A stretch of DNA of 64,000 bases from Eikenella corrodens (GCF_900187105.1 NZ_LT906482.1:1302001-1366000); one strand, 5' to 3'. Shown: positions 49,351 through 57,999, numbered from the stretch's first letter. Numbers and translations: made by a program. Notes: a model not told the origin generated them from the letters alone.

Positions 49351-49389
49351 ACAAGGCCGTCTGAGTTTTTCAGACGGCCTTGTATTTTT
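49351..49389 (+). terminator. Terminator made of a Neisseria-type DUS pair
   Basis: ACAAGGCCGTCTGA (49351-49364) pairs with TCAGACGGCCTTGT (49370-49383), with T-rich sequence after. It contains the Neisseria AG-DUS AGGCCGTCTGAA on the minus strand, the only such dialect copy I saw. Confidence 0.9.
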
Positions 49390-49529
49390 GGCTAAACCGA
49401 ATTACAGCCAGCATCGGGTGGGTAGTTATGCCCACATACTCTCGTTCAGGCTACCTGAAAGCACCGTTTCAACGAAGTTAAAAACTGCGTGGGCATAAAC
49501 GCCTACTCTGCGAAAATCCGGCAATCACT

Positions 49530-49568
49530 GTTTTCAGGTAGCTTTTAATGAACGAGGCTACCTGAAAA
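49530..49568 (-). terminator. Imperfect inverted DUS pair after the sensor kinase gene
   Basis: TTCAGGTAGCTT (49533-49544, one change) and AGGCTACCTGAA (49555-49566) lie 4 nt downstream of the kinase stop on the minus strand. Confidence 0.65.
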
Positions 49569-49571
49569 ACG

Positions 49572-50921
49572 CTACAAATACTGTTTGCTCAGATACACGC
49601 TCACGAGCAGGCCGCTGGGGTGGTGGGGGCTTTGGGCCAGTTCGATGCGGCCGCCGTGGCGTTCGGCGATGGTGCGGGCGATGGAGAGGCCGAGGCCGGT
49701 GCCTTCCTGGCCGCTGCCGAGGATGCGGTAGAAGGGGTCGAACACGCGGCTGCGTTCGGCGGGTGGGATGCCGGGGCCGTTGTCTTCGATGCGGAAGATG
49801 ATATGGCTGGGTGTTTCTTCGGCACTCAAGTCGATTTGGCTGCCGGGCGGAGTGTAGCGGATGGCGTTGTCGGCCAGGGTTTTGACCAGGGTGTAGAGGT
49901 CGGCTTCGTTGGCGTGGAAGACGGGGTTGGCGGGGCTGGATACGCCGAGGTCTTGCTCTTTGGCTTCGGCCAGGGGCAGGAGGTCTTCGATTACGCTGCG
50001 GAAGAGGTCTTGGCTGGACAGGCGCTCTCGGGGGCGCTGGGCTTCGGGGGCTTGGGCGCGGGAGAGTGAGAGGAGTTGCTCGAGCAGGCGGCGGTTGCGG
50101 TGGATGCCTTGCAGGAGGCTGGCGAGCTGACCGGCAGCGGGTTCGGGCAGGCTGTTGGCGGCCAGGCGTTCGGCTTGCAGGGAGAGGGCGGTCATGGGGC
50201 TGCGCAGTTCGTGGGCGGCATCGGCGATGAAGCGCTGTTGCTGTTGCATGGCTTGATGGGTGCGCTCAAGCAGGCGGTTGATGGCTTGGATGAAACCGCG
50301 GATTTCATTGGGGATATTTTCGGTGCTCAGCGGGGCGAGGTCGCTGCTGCGGCGCGCTTCGAGGCTTTGGGAAAGGCGGTGCACGGGCTGCATGGTGCGG
50401 CGAACGATGAAGATGGTGAGCAGGATGCTGAGGGGGGCGAGCAGGATGAGCGGCATGGCGCTGTTCCAGGCGGCATGTTCGGCCATGCCTTCGCGGAAGT
50501 CGTTTTCTTGGAGCACGGCAACGGGCCCCTGGGGGGTGTGGCGGATGTAGGCTCGGTAGGTGTCATTACTATCGGGCTCTTGGAAGGTGTGCAGGCCTTC
50601 GGGCAGGTTCGTGGGAAGGGTGATGTGGTCGTCATCATCGTCGTCATCGTCATCGTGGGCTCTAGCACGGTCGCCGGCGGGGGTTTGGATGCGGATGTGG
50701 GCGTCGCGCTGGCTTTTGGTGTTTTCAGGTAGACTGCTGGGGTCGATGTGGGCGGCGATTTGGCGCAGGAGATCGTCTTGCAGTTTGTTGGTGCTGCGGT
50801 AGCTGTCGTAAAAGGCAAAGCCGCCGGCCAGGAGTGCGGCGAGCAGCAGGGCGGCACTGAGCGCGGCGGCCAGGCGAAGCTGGATGGAGTGGCGGAAGGG
50901 GATGGGGATGGGGAGGTTCAT
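49572..50921 (-). CDS. Sensor histidine kinase with an unusual poly-Asp sensor loop
   Basis: The 449-residue protein has membrane segments at about 16-36 and 153-172, with a periplasmic domain between. That domain contains nine consecutive aspartates (residues 90-98, codons 50628-50654) flanked by histidines. The cytoplasmic part has a HAMP-like region, the H-box FIADAAHELRSPMTAL with the phosphorylated His, N-box LADNAIRYTPPG, and EDNGPGIPPAERSRVFDPF. It resembles QseC/PmrB kinases. It is 88 nt downstream of its response-regulator gene. A divalent-cation or iron sensing role for the acidic loop is inference. Confidence 0.92.
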   Translation of the reverse strand: MNLPIPIPFRHSIQLRLAAALSAALLLAALLAGGFAFYDSYRSTNKLQDDLLRQIAAHIDPSSLPENTKSQRDAHIRIQTPAGDRARAHDDDDDDDDDHITLPTNLPEGLHTFQEPDSNDTYRAYIRHTPQGPVAVLQENDFREGMAEHAAWNSAMPLILLAPLSILLTIFIVRRTMQPVHRLSQSLEARRSSDLAPLSTENIPNEIRGFIQAINRLLERTHQAMQQQQRFIADAAHELRSPMTALSLQAERLAANSLPEPAAGQLASLLQGIHRNRRLLEQLLSLSRAQAPEAQRPRERLSSQDLFRSVIEDLLPLAEAKEQDLGVSSPANPVFHANEADLYTLVKTLADNAIRYTPPGSQIDLSAEETPSHIIFRIEDNGPGIPPAERSRVFDPFYRILGSGQEGTGLGLSIARTIAERHGGRIELAQSPHHPSGLLVSVYLSKQYL

Positions 50922-51009
50922 GGGGTGTCGGTTGGGTGTGGGCTGCAGCTTGGATTTAGTGGCGAGGCAATGCTAACCGAAGCAGTAGCGGGGTGGTCTG
51001 GTTGGCGTT

Positions 51010-51675
51010 TTATCCTTTAGGCACCATCCAGCCGACGCCGCGGATGTTTTTAATGTGTTCTTTGCCGATTTTTTTGCGCAGGGCGTGGATAAGGTAGTCG
51101 ATGGCGTTGCTTTCCACTTCTTCGCCCCAGCCGTAGATTTTGTCTTCGAGGCTGCTGCGCGAAAGGATGGTGCCGGGGCGTTGGAGCAGGGCTTCGAGGA
51201 TGGCGAATTCTTTGTTGCTCAATGCAACGGGTTCGCTCTGGCCGACGATTTCCACTTGGTGGGCGGCGGGGTTGAGGGTGAGGGAGCCGTTGCCAAGCAG
51301 GGGGTTGGCGCGTTGGTGTTGGCGGCGCAGGACGGCGCGGATGCGGGCTTGCAATTCGGCCATGTCGAAGGGTTTGATGAGGTAGTCGTCGGCGCCACCG
51401 TCGAGGCCGGAGAGGCGGCTGTGTAGGTCGTCGCGGGCGGTGAGAATGAGCACGGGGGTGGTGTTGCCGCTGCCGCGCAGCTGCTGCAATACGTCGAGGC
51501 CGTCTTGGCCGGGCAGGCCGAGGTCGAGCAGGATGAGGTCGTAGCTTTGGCTGCCGAAGGCGGTAACGGCGGTGCGGCCGTTATTGATCCAATCTACGGC
51601 GTAGCCGCTGTCTTTGAGGCTGCCGGCTACGGCGTCGGCAATCATGGTGTCGTCTTCGATGAGGAGGATGCGCAT
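51010..51675 (-). CDS. OmpR-family response regulator
   Basis: The 221-residue protein has a receiver domain (MRILLIEDDTMIADAV, phosphoacceptor Asp51 in LILLDLGLPGQDG, Thr and Lys of TARDD and IKPF) and a C-terminal winged-helix domain (LSNKEFAILEALLQRPGTILSRSSLEDKIYGWGEEVESNAIDYLIHALRKKIG). It resembles QseB/PmrA. It is the first gene of the two-component operon and probably is regulated from the region 51676-51780. Confidence 0.95.
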   Translation of the reverse strand: MRILLIEDDTMIADAVAGSLKDSGYAVDWINNGRTAVTAFGSQSYDLILLDLGLPGQDGLDVLQQLRGSGNTTPVLILTARDDLHSRLSGLDGGADDYLIKPFDMAELQARIRAVLRRQHQRANPLLGNGSLTLNPAAHQVEIVGQSEPVALSNKEFAILEALLQRPGTILSRSSLEDKIYGWGEEVESNAIDYLIHALRKKIGKEHIKNIRGVGWMVPKG

Positions 51676-51780
51676 GGCGGTTTGGCTTGGGGTGGGAGGG
51701 GGATGGTGGCAGTATAGCAGGCGTGAATTAGGGGGAAATTAGGGCGGAAAGGTTTGGGCTGGGCAGCAACTTTGTGCTGC

Positions 51781-51826
51781 TATGTTTTCAGGTAGCCTCC
51801 ATGTTGGAAGGCTACCTGAAAACATA
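51781..51826. repeat. Long inverted DUS pair between the regulator and hldD
   Basis: TATGTTTTCAGGTAGCCT (51781-51798) and its reverse complement (51809-51826) form an 18-bp stem with a 10-nt loop. A partial Correia-like start, TATAGTAGATTGAAATC, follows at about 51841. On the minus strand this can end hldD transcription. Confidence 0.7.
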
Positions 51827-51876
51827 AATTGCAACTAAGTATAGTAGATTGAAATCAGAATGCTACGGTGTGGCGC

Positions 51877-52875
51877 TTAATCCTGATCGGCCAACCAATC
51901 CACATAGCGGCGCACACCGGTGGCCACGTCGTCGAATTCTTCGGTATAGCCAGCGGCGCGCAGGGCACTGATGTCGGCTTGGGTGAAGCTTTGGTATTTG
52001 CCTTTGAGCGCGTCGGGGAAGTCGCTATACACAATCAAACCTTGTGCCACCAGTTCTTCCAGCGGCAGTTCGGGCTTGCCTTCGCGGGCGCGGCAGGCGT
52101 TGACGGTGGCGGCGGCCAGGTCGTTGAAGGGCTGGCTGCGGCCGGTGCCGCAGTTGAAAATGCCGGATACTTCGGGATGGTCGTAGAAGAAGAGGTTTAC
52201 TTTGACTACGTCTTCCACGCAGATGAAGTCGCGGCTTTGCGCGCCGGCGGGGTAGCCGTCGTAACTGCCGAACAGGGTGACGCGGCCGTGCTCGCGGTAT
52301 TCGTGGAAGTGGTGGTAGGCCACGGAGGCCATGCGGCCTTTGTGCTGCTCGCGGCGGCCGTATACGTTGAAATAGCGCAGGGCAACCACTTGATTGTGCA
52401 GCCGCGCCATGCGGCGGCGCAATACTTGGTCGAACAGGAATTTGGAATAGCCGTACACATTGAGCGGGGCTTCCAATTCGCGCTGTTCGCGGAAGGTTTG
52501 GCCTTTGCCATATACGGCAGCGGAGGAGGCGTGGATCAGGCGGATACGGTCGTCTTGGCACCAGTCGAGCAGGTCGAGCGTGTATTGGTAGTTGTTGTCC
52601 ATCATGTACACGCCGTCGTGGTTCATGGTGTCGGAGCAGGCGCCTTGGTGGAAGATGGCTTCGATGTCGCCGCCGTTGATTTGGTGGGCGCGCACTTGGC
52701 GGATGAATTCGTGTTTGTCCAGATAGTGCGCAATATCGGCCTGCACCAGATTGCGGAATTTGTCGGCGCGGCTGAGGTTGTCCACCGCGATGATGTCGGT
52801 GATGCCGCGCCGGTTGAGCGCGTGCACGATGTTGCTGCCGATAAAGCCGGCGGCGCCGGTAACGATGATGGTCAT
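51877..52875 (-). CDS. hldD: ADP-L-glycero-D-manno-heptose 6-epimerase
   Basis: HldD makes ADP-L-glycero-D-manno-heptose for the inner core of lipooligosaccharide. The 332-residue protein is an extended SDR: cofactor motif [16 protein letters not shown] (5-20), [26 protein letters not shown], catalytic Ser-Ser-Ala and YGYSKFLFD (Tyr-x3-Lys), and [24 protein letters not shown]. Length and motifs match. The first strand IIVTGAAG and the stretch ending at MTI fix the start at 52875. It is the only heptose gene in the window. Confidence 0.97.
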   Translation of the reverse strand: MTIIVTGAAGFIGSNIVHALNRRGITDIIAVDNLSRADKFRNLVQADIAHYLDKHEFIRQVRAHQINGGDIEAIFHQGACSDTMNHDGVYMMDNNYQYTLDLLDWCQDDRIRLIHASSAAVYGKGQTFREQRELEAPLNVYGYSKFLFDQVLRRRMARLHNQVVALRYFNVYGRREQHKGRMASVAYHHFHEYREHGRVTLFGSYDGYPAGAQSRDFICVEDVVKVNLFFYDHPEVSGIFNCGTGRSQPFNDLAAATVNACRAREGKPELPLEELVAQGLIVYSDFPDALKGKYQSFTQADISALRAAGYTEEFDDVATGVRRYVDWLADQD

Positions 52876-52996
52876 GAGCTTTTCCTGATAACGGGTTGGC
52901 GGGTATTTTAACCGATTTCAGGCTACCTGAAACTTGAATATCCGCTCTTGGAAACCATATAGCAGCCCAATACAAGATAACAACAAGGACAGTATC

Positions 52997-53884
52997 ATGA
53001 CCACCCAATCCGCCAATCTGCGCACCCGCTTTATTTTTGACGACCAGCCCGTGCGCGGCCTGCATGTGCAGCTGCAAAGCGTGTGGCAGCACATCGTACA
53101 GCGCAAACCCTACCCCGCCGCCATCCGCAGCGCACTGGGCGAGCTGCTGGCCGCCGGCGTCCTGCTTTCCAGCAACCTCAAGCTGCCCGGCAAGCTCATA
53201 TTGCAAATCCAAGGGCAGGGCGACCTCAAAATGCTCGTGGCCGAAACTGACTCCAACTACAGCTGCCGCGCCACCGCCCGTTGGAACGAACAAGCCAACT
53301 TAGACGACGGCCGCAGCCTGATTGAGCTGCTCGGCGAAAACGCCGTATTCGGCATCACCCTCCAGCCCAACGAAGGCGAACCCTGGCAAGGCATCGTACC
53401 GCTCGAAGGCAGCAACATCGCCGAAATGCTCAGCGCCTATATGCGCCGCTCCGAGCAGCTCGACACCCACATCAGTCTCGCCGCCTCCGAACACGCCGCC
53501 GGCGGCCTGCTGCTGCAAAGGCTGCCCGAACAGCAAATCGACGCCGACGCCTGGACGCACTACACCACCCTAGCCGACACCGTTACCCCGCAGGAATTGA
53601 TCGAGCTCGACGCCCAACACCTGCTCTACCGCCTATTCCACGAAACCCCGCCGCGCGTGTTCGAGCCCGAACAAATCGAATTCGCCTGCACCTGCTCGCG
53701 CGGCAAAGTGAGCGATATGCTGCTGCTTCTGGGTGGGCAGGAAGTGGGCAATATCGTGGCCGAACAAGGCAGCATCGCCATCGACTGCGACTTCTGCGGC
53801 GAAAAATACGTGTTCGACGACACCGACGTGCAAGCCCTGTTCGGCATGGAAATCGAAGCCATGACCGGGCAGCAGCTGCAATAA
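52997..53884 (+). CDS. hslO: Redox-regulated chaperone Hsp33
   Basis: Hsp33 is a zinc-bound chaperone that unfolds and becomes active when oxidants form disulfides. The start MTTQSANLRTRF (ATG at 52997) removes an unlikely 21-residue leader. The 295-residue protein has the C-terminal switch cysteines C231 and C233 (CTCS) and C264 and C267 (CDFC), and conserved EPEQIEFACTCSRGKV. It is divergent from hldD and is followed by an IS element. Confidence 0.96.
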   Translation: MTTQSANLRTRFIFDDQPVRGLHVQLQSVWQHIVQRKPYPAAIRSALGELLAAGVLLSSNLKLPGKLILQIQGQGDLKMLVAETDSNYSCRATARWNEQANLDDGRSLIELLGENAVFGITLQPNEGEPWQGIVPLEGSNIAEMLSAYMRRSEQLDTHISLAASEHAAGGLLLQRLPEQQIDADAWTHYTTLADTVTPQELIELDAQHLLYRLFHETPPRVFEPEQIEFACTCSRGKVSDMLLLLGGQEVGNIVAEQGSIAIDCDFCGEKYVFDDTDVQALFGMEIEAMTGQQLQ

Positions 53885-53900
53885 GGCCGCATTATCTTAA

Positions 53901-54675
53901 TTGTATAGGGGCTTAGGAAGCAAAATCACTCAATATAGTGATAAGCTTCTGAAATGAATTTAAAAAACAAGTACCAAAAGTTCAGTAAAATTACCGAGCC
54001 CAAATTTCGCCAGCTCCTGCGGCTGTTTGCTTTGGATTTGACTGCCTCCGATACCGCAAAACTGACGGGTGTCAGCATCAGAAGTGTCAATAACCTGTAC
54101 CTGAAATTGCGCCGGCGTTTGGCTGACGAATGCGGGAGGCAGGCACCTTTATACGGCATTGTAGAATTGGACGAATCCTATTTTGGTGCCAAACGCATCA
54201 GAGGCAAACGCGGGCGCGGTGCGGGTGGGAAAACTATCGTTTTCGGCATTTTGAAACGTGGGGACAAGGTTTATACCGAGATTGTTCCCGATGCCTCCAA
54301 GGCAACGCTGCAAAAGGTCATTAGAGGTCGTGTCGGTATCGAGAGTGTCATCAATACCGACGGTTGGCGCGGTTATCAGGGATTGGTTGACATGGGTTTT
54401 GCCAAACATTTCAGGGTACATCATGGTGACAATGAGTTTGTCCGTGGTACGCGGCATATTAACGGTATTGAGAACTTTTGGAATCAGGCAAAACGCGTCT
54501 TACGCAAGTACAACGGAATCGATCGCAAATCTTTCCCGCTGTTCTTGAAAGAATGCGAATTTCGATTTAACTTCGGCACACCATCCCGGCAGCTTAAAAT
54601 CTTGCGGGAGTGGTGTGGAATTTAGGGCTAATCTAGTACAGCCCCATAAATTTTGCTTCCTAAGCCCCTTGTATA
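53901..54675 (+). mobile_element. Chimeric IS1595-family element with target duplication
   Basis: The outer element spans 53908-54668 with perfect 19-bp ends (GGGGCTTAGGAAGCAAAAT and its reverse complement at 54650-54668) and a 7-bp flank repeat TTGTATA (53901-53907 and 54669-54675). Inside its right end is the complete right inverted repeat of the other element type (GCTAATCTAGTACAGCCCC at 54627-54645). The preceding 137 bp (54509-54645) match 33083-33219 at all but three positions. So the element is a mosaic that seems to have moved as one unit. Confidence 0.9.
53954..54625 (+). CDS. IS1595-family transposase, chimeric
   Basis: The 223-residue protein has its own N-terminal HTH (DTAKLTGVSIRSVNNLYLKLRRRL, about 35-58) and catalytic blocks VELDESYFGAKRIRGKRGRGAGGKTIVFG, VINTDGWRGYQGL and HINGIENFWNQAKRVLRKYNG. 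The last 42 residues (from YNGIDRKSF to WCGI) are almost identical to those of the transposase at 32546-33199, with E for D near the end. The breakpoint is around 54509. It looks functional. Confidence 0.92.
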   Translation: MNLKNKYQKFSKITEPKFRQLLRLFALDLTASDTAKLTGVSIRSVNNLYLKLRRRLADECGRQAPLYGIVELDESYFGAKRIRGKRGRGAGGKTIVFGILKRGDKVYTEIVPDASKATLQKVIRGRVGIESVINTDGWRGYQGLVDMGFAKHFRVHHGDNEFVRGTRHINGIENFWNQAKRVLRKYNGIDRKSFPLFLKECEFRFNFGTPSRQLKILREWCGI

Positions 54676-54721
54676 AAAAGGCTACCTGAAAACTGTTGCT
54701 CGGTTTTCAGGTAGCCTTTTG
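54676..54721. repeat. Inverted DUS pairs upstream of pyrD
   Basis: AGGCTACCTGAA (54679-54690) and TTCAGGTAGCCT (54706-54717) form a terminator-like stem. A second inverted pair follows at 54732-54743 and 54754-54765. They may isolate pyrD from the IS. Confidence 0.65.
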
Positions 54722-54866
54722 TTGAATATGTTTCAGGTAGCCTGTGTCGTTGCAGGCTACCTGAAAATCTGTAGGGTGGTCCGCTGCGTTCATTTGCTCT
54801 GTCGCAAGCGGCATGTTCCTGTTCGGTGTACAATGCCGCCGTTCAACCATCAATCAAGGAGCTCCC

Positions 54867-55802
54867 ATGCCCAGCACCCAAACCCAGATTGCCGGTTTCT
54901 CGTTTGACAACTGCCTCATGAACGCCGCCGGCGTGGCTTGCATGAGCATTGCCGAATTGGAAGAAGTGAAAAACTCCGCCGCCGGCAGCTTTGTTACCAA
55001 AACCGCCACCCTCGAGCCGCGCGCCGGCAACCCAGAGCCGCGCTACCGCAACGTGCCGCTGGGCAGCATCAACTCCATGGGCCTGCCCAACCACGGCATC
55101 GATTACTACCTCGACTACCTGCTCGACCTGCAAAACCGCGAGCCGAACCGCACCTTCTTCCTCTCCCTGGTGGGCATGTCGCCCAGCGAAACCCACTCCC
55201 TCCTGCGCAAAGTGGAGGAGAGCGGCTTTAGTGGCCTCACCGAGCTCAACCTTTCCTGTCCCAATGTGCCGGGCAAGCCGCAGATTGCCTACGATTTTGA
55301 AACCACGGAAAAAATCCTCGGCGATGCCTTTGCCTATTTCAGCAAACCGCTGGGCATCAAGCTGCCGCCCTATTTCGATATCGTCCACTTCGACCAAGCC
55401 GCCGCCATCTTCAACAAATTCCCGCTCAAATTTGTGAACTGCGTTAATTCAATCGGCAACGGCCTGTATGTGGAAGACGAAACCGTGATCATCCGCCCCA
55501 AAAACGGCTTCGGCGGCATCGGCGGCGAATACATCAAACCCACGGCGCTGGCCAATGTGCACGCCTTCTACCAGCGGCTCAACCCTTCCATTCAAATCAT
55601 CGGCACCGGCGGCGTGCTCACCGGCCGCGATGCTTTCGAACACATCCTGTGCGGTGCCAGCATGGTGCAAGTGGGCACCACCCTGCATAAAGAAGGCGTG
55701 CCCGCCTTCACCCGCATCACCGAAGAGTTGAAAGCCATCATGGCTGAAAAAGGCTATGAAACGCTGAACGATTTCCGCGGCAAATTGAAATATTTGGACT
55801 AA
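54867..55802 (+). CDS. pyrD: Dihydroorotate dehydrogenase, class 1A type
   Basis: PyrD oxidises dihydroorotate to orotate in pyrimidine synthesis. The start [13 protein letters not shown] has AAGGAG upstream. The 311-residue protein lacks the N-terminal membrane helix of class 2 enzymes. The catalytic residue is Cys131 in [13 protein letters not shown], characteristic of class 1, and the sequence resembles fumarate-using class 1A enzymes (e.g. Lactococcus PyrDA). FMN-binding stretches are [16 protein letters not shown] and [28 protein letters not shown]. Class 1A is unusual in proteobacteria and suggests past transfer. Confidence 0.92.
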   Translation: MPSTQTQIAGFSFDNCLMNAAGVACMSIAELEEVKNSAAGSFVTKTATLEPRAGNPEPRYRNVPLGSINSMGLPNHGIDYYLDYLLDLQNREPNRTFFLSLVGMSPSETHSLLRKVEESGFSGLTELNLSCPNVPGKPQIAYDFETTEKILGDAFAYFSKPLGIKLPPYFDIVHFDQAAAIFNKFPLKFVNCVNSIGNGLYVEDETVIIRPKNGFGGIGGEYIKPTALANVHAFYQRLNPSIQIIGTGGVLTGRDAFEHILCGASMVQVGTTLHKEGVPAFTRITEELKAIMAEKGYETLNDFRGKLKYLD

Positions 55803-55824
55803 CCGCAATCGGCGTATCCAATAA

Positions 55825-55860
55825 TAAAGGCTACCTGAAAAATTTCAGGTAGCCTTTTTA
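55825..55860. terminator. Tight inverted DUS pair after pyrD
   Basis: AGGCTACCTGAA (55828-55839) and TTCAGGTAGCCT (55844-55855) with a 4-nt loop and T-run. It can serve pyrD and gloB, which converge here. Confidence 0.75.
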
Positions 55861-55886
55861 TCTCCGCAACCAAGCTGCCGCAGGTT

Positions 55887-56639
55887 TTAAAAATGGTTTT
55901 TCAATTCACGCAGGGCGGTGAAGACTTGTTCTTCGCTGTGCAGGCTTTGGTTGCTGAGTTCGGCGGTGCGGGAGGCTACCTGAAAATCGGCGGTGCGCAG
56001 GAAGGGGTTGATTTGCCGCTCGTGGGCGAGGGATACGGGCAGGGTAGGCGTGTGCACGGCGGCGGCCAGGCTGCGGGCGATTTCGGGGTTGTGCGGCTCG
56101 ATGTGTGCGGCGAAACGCAGGTTGGCGGCGGTGTATTCGTGGGCGGGGTAGAGCAGGGTGTTTTCAGGTAGCCTGTTGATGCGTTGCAGGGAGGCGAAGA
56201 GTTGGGCGGGGGGGCCGTCGAAGATGCGGCCGCAGCCGGCGGAAAAGAGGGTGTCGCCGCAGAAGAGCCGGGCTTGCCCGTCCGCTTGCAGCAAGTAGCT
56301 GAGGTGGGTTTGGGTGTGGCCGGGGGTGTGCCAAACTTCCACTTGGTTTTGCCAGAGCGTCCAGTGGCTGCCTTCGCCTACGGTGTGGGTGGCGTGGGGA
56401 ATGTCGTGGTTGGCGTAAACGCGGCAGTCGGGGAACTGGCGGATGAGCTCGGGCAGGCCGGCGGTGTGGTCGGCGTGGTGGTGGGTAATCCAGATTTGGC
56501 GCAGCGCCAGGCCGTGGGCTTTCAGGTAGCCTATTACGGGGGCGGCGTCGCCGGGGTCGATGCAGACGGCTTCGTTGCCTTGTTGGAGCAGCCAGATGTA
56601 GTTGTCGGCAAGGGCGGGAATAGGCGTGATTTTAAGCAT
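55887..56639 (-). CDS. gloB: Hydroxyacylglutathione hydrolase (glyoxalase II)
   Basis: GloB hydrolyses S-D-lactoylglutathione in methylglyoxal removal. The start MLKITPIPALADNYIW (ATG at 56637-56639) matches the family. The 250-residue metallo-beta-lactamase fold has THHHADHTAG (His53, His55, Asp57, His58), the VEVWHTPGHT histidine, and GDTLFSAGCGR with the bridging Asp. Three perfect DUS copies lie inside the coding region (55973-55984, 56163-56174, 56521-56532), read as FQVAS, RLPEN and GYLKA. It is divergent from the PAP2 gene. Confidence 0.95.
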   Translation of the reverse strand: MLKITPIPALADNYIWLLQQGNEAVCIDPGDAAPVIGYLKAHGLALRQIWITHHHADHTAGLPELIRQFPDCRVYANHDIPHATHTVGEGSHWTLWQNQVEVWHTPGHTQTHLSYLLQADGQARLFCGDTLFSAGCGRIFDGPPAQLFASLQRINRLPENTLLYPAHEYTAANLRFAAHIEPHNPEIARSLAAAVHTPTLPVSLAHERQINPFLRTADFQVASRTAELSNQSLHSEEQVFTALRELKNHF

Positions 56640-56718
56640 GGTGGCGATGTTAATAAATTGACAAAAAGATGGTCGGTTGCTAGCCTTCACAACATTTTAC
56701 ACGATAAGGGAGCGGCAG

Positions 56719-57315
56719 ATGACTGCTGTGGATTATGTAGTGAATTTGGTGTTGAGCGGGATTTTGATTGTGGGGGCGTATCAGTTTTATTTTTTCACCC
56801 AGCGCCACCCGCTGCGGCCGGCGCAGGTGCTGCATTCGCCGTTGGATGAGAAGATTCCGTTTGTGGCTTGGTGGTCGTGGGTGTATAGCTTTTTGTATTA
56901 TCCGGCAATTTTGTATTTAAACTGGCTGATGACGGATTCGCGCCAGTTTGTGATGACGGCGTTTAGCTTTTTGATTTTGCTGTTTGTGCAAATGATGTTT
57001 TTCTGGCTGTGGCCGGTGTCCACGCCGCCGCACTGGCGCAGTGTGAACACGGGCAAAACGGCTTCGGAGAAGTTTTTGCTGTTTGTGCAGAAGTTCGACC
57101 AATCCACCAACTGCTTCCCGAGTATGCACGTTTCGGTGGCGATGCTCACGGCCATGTATGCCTACCCGAGCATGGGCGCGGTGGCGTTTGCCTTTCCGGT
57201 GTTGATTGCGCTTTCCTGTATGTTTACCAAGCAGCATTATCTGATGGATTTGCCCGCCGGTGCGTTTTTGGGCTGGCTGGTGTTTAAGCTGTATGGCTGG
57301 CTGATGTTGGGATAA
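56719..57315 (+). CDS. PAP2-family membrane phosphatase
   Basis: The start MTAVDYVVNLVL (ATG at 56719) follows AGGGAG. The 198-residue protein has five to six membrane segments and the later PAP2 motifs: NCFPSMHVSVAML (motif C2 with His) and KQHYLMDLPAGAFLGW (motif C3 with HxxxD). The first motif (KxxxxxxRP) is not obvious. Such enzymes dephosphorylate lipid phosphates, for example undecaprenyl pyrophosphate or phosphatidic acid derivatives; the substrate is unknown. Confidence 0.87.
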   Translation: MTAVDYVVNLVLSGILIVGAYQFYFFTQRHPLRPAQVLHSPLDEKIPFVAWWSWVYSFLYYPAILYLNWLMTDSRQFVMTAFSFLILLFVQMMFFWLWPVSTPPHWRSVNTGKTASEKFLLFVQKFDQSTNCFPSMHVSVAMLTAMYAYPSMGAVAFAFPVLIALSCMFTKQHYLMDLPAGAFLGWLVFKLYGWLMLG

Positions 57316-57317
57316 AC

Positions 57318-57352
57318 GAGAGGCTACCTGAATATTCAGGTAGCCTTTTTTA
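57318..57352. terminator. Tight inverted DUS pair
   Basis: AGGCTACCTGAA (57321-57332) and TTCAGGTAGCCT (57335-57346) with almost no loop and T6. It separates two convergent genes. Confidence 0.75.
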
Positions 57353-57369
57353 CGGAGGGCGGCTGGGTA

Positions 57370-57999
57370 TTAGCGTTCGCGGCGCACGCTTTGCCGCCAG
57401 CGGCCGTTCACCAGCCGTCTGGTGATGACTTCGGTGTAGGCGCCGTTGCCTTGCCGGCTGTCCCGTGTGGTGATGGCGATTTTACGTGGCGCACGGCCGG
57501 GGATAATCTGCCAGGTTTCTTCGATATGGAAGCAGCAGCCGTCGCGGGATTCGGTGCTCAGGGTGCGGCGGGCAGGGTCTATTCGGAACAGGCCCATGTA
57601 GGCGGAGGCGAGCTCGGTGAGCTCGCGGCTTTTAACGAAGCGGCCGGATTGGGTTTGCACATAGATATCGTAGCTGGGGCTGCCGTAGGAACCGCCATTG
57701 CCGTTGCGGATGGCCAGGTCGGGTTTACCATCGAAGTTGAAGTCGCCCATTTGCACATCACTTGGCCACAATCCATTGTTGTGGAAAGAGAGTTGTTCGC
57801 TGCGGAAGCTTTGCGAGAAGCTGCCGTGGCGCAGGGTGATTTGGGCTGGGCCCATGCAAATCAAGCCATCTCTGTCGCAGCTGTCGCTTTGCACTTCGGC
57901 CTGCCAGCCGGGAGGCAGGTTAGTTGCATCTACCGTTAGACTGCGGGCGTGGGCGGTTAGGGGCAGAATGGCGAGCAGGAGCAGTAGGGCTGGTTTCAT
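57370..57999 (-). CDS. Periplasmic FG-GAP/XAC2610-like protein
   Basis: The start MKPALLLLLAILPLTAHA (ATG at 57997-57999) gives a clear signal peptide. The 209-residue protein contains VQMGDFNFDGKPDLAIRNGNGG (DxDxDG-type calcium-binding loop) and YDIYVQTQSGRFVKSRELTELA, the FG-GAP-like pattern of XAC2610-related proteins. These are exported, and their function is uncertain. Two cysteines pairs (SDSCDRDGLICMG and DGCCF) could make disulfides. Confidence 0.75.
   Translation of the reverse strand: MKPALLLLLAILPLTAHARSLTVDATNLPPGWQAEVQSDSCDRDGLICMGPAQITLRHGSFSQSFRSEQLSFHNNGLWPSDVQMGDFNFDGKPDLAIRNGNGGSYGSPSYDIYVQTQSGRFVKSRELTELASAYMGLFRIDPARRTLSTESRDGCCFHIEETWQIIPGRAPRKIAITTRDSRQGNGAYTEVITRRLVNGRWRQSVRRER

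Noticed and set aside
51868-52911. 347-residue plus-strand frame
   Set aside because: It lies opposite hldD, which is complete and has catalytic motifs.
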